DNA of 8,980 bases from Legionellales bacterium UBA5158 (GTDB lineage: Bacteria; Pseudomonadota; Gammaproteobacteria; DSM-16500). Every line of letters begins with the position of its first letter. Position 1 is the first letter of the stretch. The notes beneath the pieces were generated by a model. The model made no database searches. It was not told where the DNA came from and saw nothing but the letters and a program-made list of their open reading frames with translations. Of this stretch, positions 6,664-8,980 are shown piece by piece. The stretch is taken from contig DHXK01000217.1 in NCBI GenBank assembly GCA_002413665.1, forward strand, positions 1 to 8,980, written 5' to 3'. A program made the translations under genes and the position numbers.

Positions 6664-7467
6664 CTAACCTCGTCGCCGCAAATGCGACAAAGGAATTCTG
6701 ACTACACCTTCATCATCTGCTGTATAATCTGCAGTTTCCGGTGGCCCCCAAGCATGTCCATAAATAACTTCATAAGTTGTATGATAAACATCATCAGGAA
6801 ACAGCTTGTTTTTTGCATATTCTAATAAATTATTTTCCTCAGGAATTATCATTCCTGTCACTTCTAATTCTTCTATTAATTGACTTACATCTCGATAAGT
6901 TAATGTCAAATAATCCACATCCATCACAGGATCAGAAAACTTTGCTTGCACTAGTATGTCACCCAGATCATGCATATCAATAAAATCTGGCAGTATTGAA
7001 TCCGGCGTGTCAATTCGCCAATCTGCTAAAGTATCAGGGCCTAAACTTGTAAATACTAATAATCCTTCTGGGCGTAAAACTCTTTTCCACTCTTTAAAAA
7101 GAGTATTCAAATCACCTACCCAAGGTAAAACTAAATTAGCAAATAGCAAATCAACAGAACCATTTGCAAACGGTAATAACATGGCATCTGCACAGATACA
7201 TTGTGATTGAGGAACTTGCGCTTGCGCATACTGCAACATAGAATAAGCGATATCCACTCCCACTACGGTTGCATCAGGATAGAGCTGTTGTAATCGCTCG
7301 ATAGAATCGCAAGTGCCACACCCCACATCCACAATTAGCTTAGGCTTAAGCGTCACCCACTCCAATCGACTCAGTAATTCTGCTGCAGCATTCGAAGCTA
7401 ACACAGCTAACTCTGCATACTTTTTAGGATGCACTGACATTAATTTTTTTTGTATTTTATGGGACAT
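6664..7467 (-). CDS. bioC: Malonyl-ACP O-methyltransferase BioC (SAM-dependent)
   Basis: This class I SAM methyltransferase probably methylates malonyl-ACP at the entry of pimeloyl (biotin precursor) synthesis. Of its 267 residues, the Rossmann motif I is VDVGCGTC (46-53), with acidic strand end VGVDIA (69-74) and ICADAMLLPF (91-100). The BioC-like block is FANLVLPWVGDL (109-120), then RVLRPEG (129-135) and FTSLGPDTLADWR (139-151). The C-terminal half holds DMHDLGDILVQAKFSDPVMD (164-183), LTLTY and TYEVIYGHAW, typical of proteobacterial BioC. Two oddities stand out: C53 replaces the usual glycine of GCGTG, and the N-terminus lacks a clear FxxAAxxYD segment. The start is near comF, with four bases between the divergent ATGs. 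No other biotin gene is in the window. Its ribosome binding site is weak, so M10 (7440) remains an alternative start. Confidence 0.8.
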   Translation of the reverse strand: MSHKIQKKLMSVHPKKYAELAVLASNAAAELLSRLEWVTLKPKLIVDVGCGTCDSIERLQQLYPDATVVGVDIAYSMLQYAQAQVPQSQCICADAMLLPFANGSVDLLFANLVLPWVGDLNTLFKEWKRVLRPEGLLVFTSLGPDTLADWRIDTPDSILPDFIDMHDLGDILVQAKFSDPVMDVDYLTLTYRDVSQLIEELEVTGMIIPEENNLLEYAKNKLFPDDVYHTTYEVIYGHAWGPPETADYTADDEGVVRIPLSHLRRRG

Positions 7468-7471
7468 AACG

Positions 7472-8206
7472 ATGATGACTAACCTTAATTATTTTAAAAA
7501 AATAGCTAACTGGTTTTTTCCTTACACTTGCATTTTGTGCAATTATCCTAGCAATCGCCAACAGGACTTATGTGAGGCTTGCTTACAAGAACTGCCTATT
7601 TTACCTCAGAGTTGTCCACGCTGCGCGAATACTTTTGTGACTCCACTCCCAAATGATTTGATCTGCGGTAGCTGCTTATCACTGAGCCCTCCCTTTGATG
7701 CTACTTTTGCTTTATATGATTATGTGGCTCCCATCACTAAACTGATTATGGAATTAAAATTCCAGGAGCGCTTAATTAACGCTCGCATTCTAGGTGAGTT
7801 AATGTGTGAAGCTGCAGTGACACTATGGTATAAAACATCGCCACTTCCGAATCTTATTATTCCCATGCCACTCCATCCAACACGGCAGCGAGAACGTGGA
7901 TTTAATCAAACAATAGAAATTGCTACCCCCATTGCAAAAAAACTTAACATACCACTTGAAAAAAAAAGCTGCCGGCGTATTAAACACACCTCAGCTCAAG
8001 CACGCTTGCAACGAGAGGAGCGACAACACAATCTGCGTAATGCTTTTCAAATAAATAGTAATTTTAGGGGTTATCATGTGGCTGTGCTAGATGATGTCAT
8101 TACGACTGGGCAAACTATTACGCACTTTTGTAAAGCCTTACGTCTGGCGGGTGCTGACAAAATTGATGTCTGGTGCTGTGCTAAGACACAATACAAAAGT
8201 GAGTAA
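7472..8206 (+). CDS. comF: ComF family protein (amidophosphoribosyltransferase-like)
   Basis: This is a phosphoribosyltransferase-fold protein with a zinc-ribbon front end. The family is linked to natural transformation (ComFC/GntX-like), where it acts in the cytoplasm on incoming single-stranded DNA. In this 244-residue product, paired cysteines at C20/C23, C34/C37, C48/C51 and C65/C68 form the N-terminal zinc-binding region. The PRTase part includes PMPLHPTRQRERGFNQ, then RLQREERQHNLRNAF, and the PRPP-binding motif VAVLDDVITTGQT (203-215), with the adjacent acidic pair D207-D208 intact. The frame is open upstream to an ATG at 7313, but that would overlap bioC and adds nothing like ComF. Tandem ATGs at 7472 and 7475 are therefore preferred. 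Neither has a strong ribosome binding site. Its position beside bioC resembles biotin gene neighbourhoods in other gammaproteobacteria. Confidence 0.93.
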   Translation: MMTNLNYFKKIANWFFPYTCILCNYPSNRQQDLCEACLQELPILPQSCPRCANTFVTPLPNDLICGSCLSLSPPFDATFALYDYVAPITKLIMELKFQERLINARILGELMCEAAVTLWYKTSPLPNLIIPMPLHPTRQRERGFNQTIEIATPIAKKLNIPLEKKSCRRIKHTSAQARLQREERQHNLRNAFQINSNFRGYHVAVLDDVITTGQTITHFCKALRLAGADKIDVWCCAKTQYKSE

Positions 8207-8283
8207 AGAGGATTACGTTAAGCACCGCTATCTGTTAAACTCTGTCTCCGCAACTGGACACTTCACATTATTTAGGGTGAAAT

Positions 8284-8709
8284 ATGCAAGACATCATATT
8301 CTTTATGCAACATCATTTAGGCTTAAGTATCGCATTTGTAGCGACTTTAGTGTTGTTAATGATAGTCCAATTCATTAAGCAAAAAGGCGAAGCAGCCCAA
8401 GTAAGCCCCGCCCAATTGACTCAGTTAATTAATCGAGAAAACGCTGTCATTGTAGATATCCGCAGCGCATCACTCTTTGCTGATGGTCATATTATTGGTT
8501 CTATTTCTATACCGCTGACAGAGCTAGAAACGAAAATCAAAAAACTCGAAAAATCTAAAGCAAAACCAATTGTGATAGTCTGCATGCTGGGTCAGGAATC
8601 CCAACGCGCTAGTGCTATTTTAACTAAACATGGAATGTTAAATATCCGCACACTTCAAGGTGGAATCGACGCCTGGCGCAAAGCGGATATGCCACTGGTT
8701 AAGGGGTAA
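8284..8709 (+). CDS. yibN: Membrane-anchored rhodanese-like protein (YibN family)
   Basis: This is a single-domain rhodanese (sulfurtransferase fold) fixed to the inner membrane by one N-terminal helix. Its 141 residues begin with a short MQDIIFFMQHH stretch, then a hydrophobic segment at about 12-31, then a soluble rhodanese domain from about 40. The domain has VIVDIRSASLFADGHIIGSISIP (54-77), the catalytic cysteine C100 in the loop VCMLGQES, and LQGGIDAWRKADMPLVKG at the end. The E. coli YibN protein shares the MQ-I-F opening, the layout and the LPLV ending, although its active loop lacks the cysteine as I recall. AGGG at 8274-8277 serves as the ribosome binding site. It is followed after four bases by grxC, as in the E. 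coli yibN-grxC-secB cluster. The sulfur acceptor is unknown. Confidence 0.9.
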   Translation: MQDIIFFMQHHLGLSIAFVATLVLLMIVQFIKQKGEAAQVSPAQLTQLINRENAVIVDIRSASLFADGHIIGSISIPLTELETKIKKLEKSKAKPIVIVCMLGQESQRASAILTKHGMLNIRTLQGGIDAWRKADMPLVKG

Positions 8710-8713
8710 AAAT

Positions 8714-8965
8714 ATGGCCAAAATAATCATTTATTCCAAAGATAGCTGCCCTTATTGTGTCTGGGCTAAAGAACTATTAAACGCAAAAAAAGCGAGTTAC
8801 ACAGAAATACGTGTGGACTTAGATCCTGATAAATTAGCAGAGATGGTCAAATTAAGTGGCCGTCGCACTGTTCCACAAATTTTTATTGATGATCAAGCAA
8901 TTGGCGGCTTTGATGATCTTTCTGCTCTTGCAAAATCCGGCCAACTAGACAAAATGTTAACCTAA
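8714..8965 (+). CDS. grxC: Glutaredoxin 3
   Basis: This small cytoplasmic thiol-disulfide oxidoreductase uses glutathione to reduce protein disulfides and mixed disulfides. The product is 83 residues, the standard Grx3 length. The dithiol active site is C12-P-Y-C15, followed by the TVPQIFID strand with its cis-proline and by the GGFDDL glutathione-binding turn. The ATG at 8714 is chosen because AAGGGG (8701-8706), inside the end of the preceding rhodanese gene, lies seven bases upstream; the frame is open further left but only inside that gene. The four-base gap implies one transcript with the rhodanese gene. The gene is complete. The last 15 bases of the window show nothing further; secB would be the usual next gene. 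Confidence 0.96.
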   Translation: MAKIIIYSKDSCPYCVWAKELLNAKKASYTEIRVDLDPDKLAEMVKLSGRRTVPQIFIDDQAIGGFDDLSALAKSGQLDKMLT

Positions 8966-8980
8966 CAACCCACTACCTCA

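Noticed and set aside
6660..6690. GTCGC/GCGAC stem near the end of bioC as a terminator.
   Set aside because: It is short, lies inside the coding sequence, and the T-run is too far downstream.
7434..7463. CTGACA and TATGGG as a comF promoter with 18-base spacing.
   Set aside because: The -10 match is poor, and transcription would begin almost at the ATG; too weak to list.
7313..7471. Upstream extension of comF to an ATG at 7313.
   Set aside because: It would run antisense through the bioC N-terminal region and adds residues with no resemblance to ComF; MMTN at 7472 leads directly into the zinc-ribbon region.
8660..8713. Extension of grxC to an ATG at 8660.
   Set aside because: It lies within the rhodanese gene in another frame; AAGGGG before 8714 and the MAKIIIYSK start fit Grx3.
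1..8980. A novel defence, mobile or secretion system.
   Set aside because: Every substantial coding region belongs to a known housekeeping or metabolic family, and no unexplained gene cluster remains.

Overview
The window looks like the chromosome of an AT-rich gammaproteobacterium. The evidence is the order gmk, rpoZ, spoT on one side and a yibN-like rhodanese gene followed by grxC on the other, both familiar gammaproteobacterial arrangements. The AT-rich coding style and the bioC/comF pair fit a member of the Legionellales or a similar lineage, but that placement is a guess from protein resemblance, not a measurement.

Layout. Bases 1-67 hold a perfect GC-rich palindrome at the window edge. 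Then come three plus-strand housekeeping genes: gmk (guanylate kinase, 122-757), rpoZ (RNA polymerase omega subunit, 857-1177) and spoT (bifunctional (p)ppGpp synthetase/hydrolase, 1257-3422). A convincing intrinsic terminator (about 1203-1235) separates rpoZ from spoT. A second hairpin (about 3430-3460) lies where spoT converges with the next block.

The minus-strand block, in transcription order, is bioC (6664-7467), nagK (5740-6627), a two-SIS-domain glucosamine-6-phosphate deaminase, nagB-II (4650-5693), and nagA (3496-4656). The last three genes form a complete cytoplasmic route: GlcNAc is phosphorylated by NagK, GlcNAc-6-P is deacetylated by NagA, and glucosamine-6-P is deaminated by NagB-II to fructose-6-P. 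This is the non-orthologous version of the pathway known from Shewanella, not the E. coli NagE/NagB version. No transporter or regulator is present in the window.

Divergent from bioC, with only four bases between the two start codons, is comF (7472-8206). It is followed by the membrane-anchored rhodanese gene (8284-8709) and grxC (8714-8965). These last two are tightly coupled, as in the E. coli yibN-grxC-secB cluster, and secB would be the expected next gene beyond the window.

I found no mobile element genes, RNA genes, CRISPR arrays or evident new multi-gene system. The items most worth a second look are the three intergenic palindromes, which resemble dispersed repeat families, the non-orthologous nag operon attached to bioC, and the extremely close divergent bioC/comF starts. 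No gene-free stretch exceeds 300 bases.
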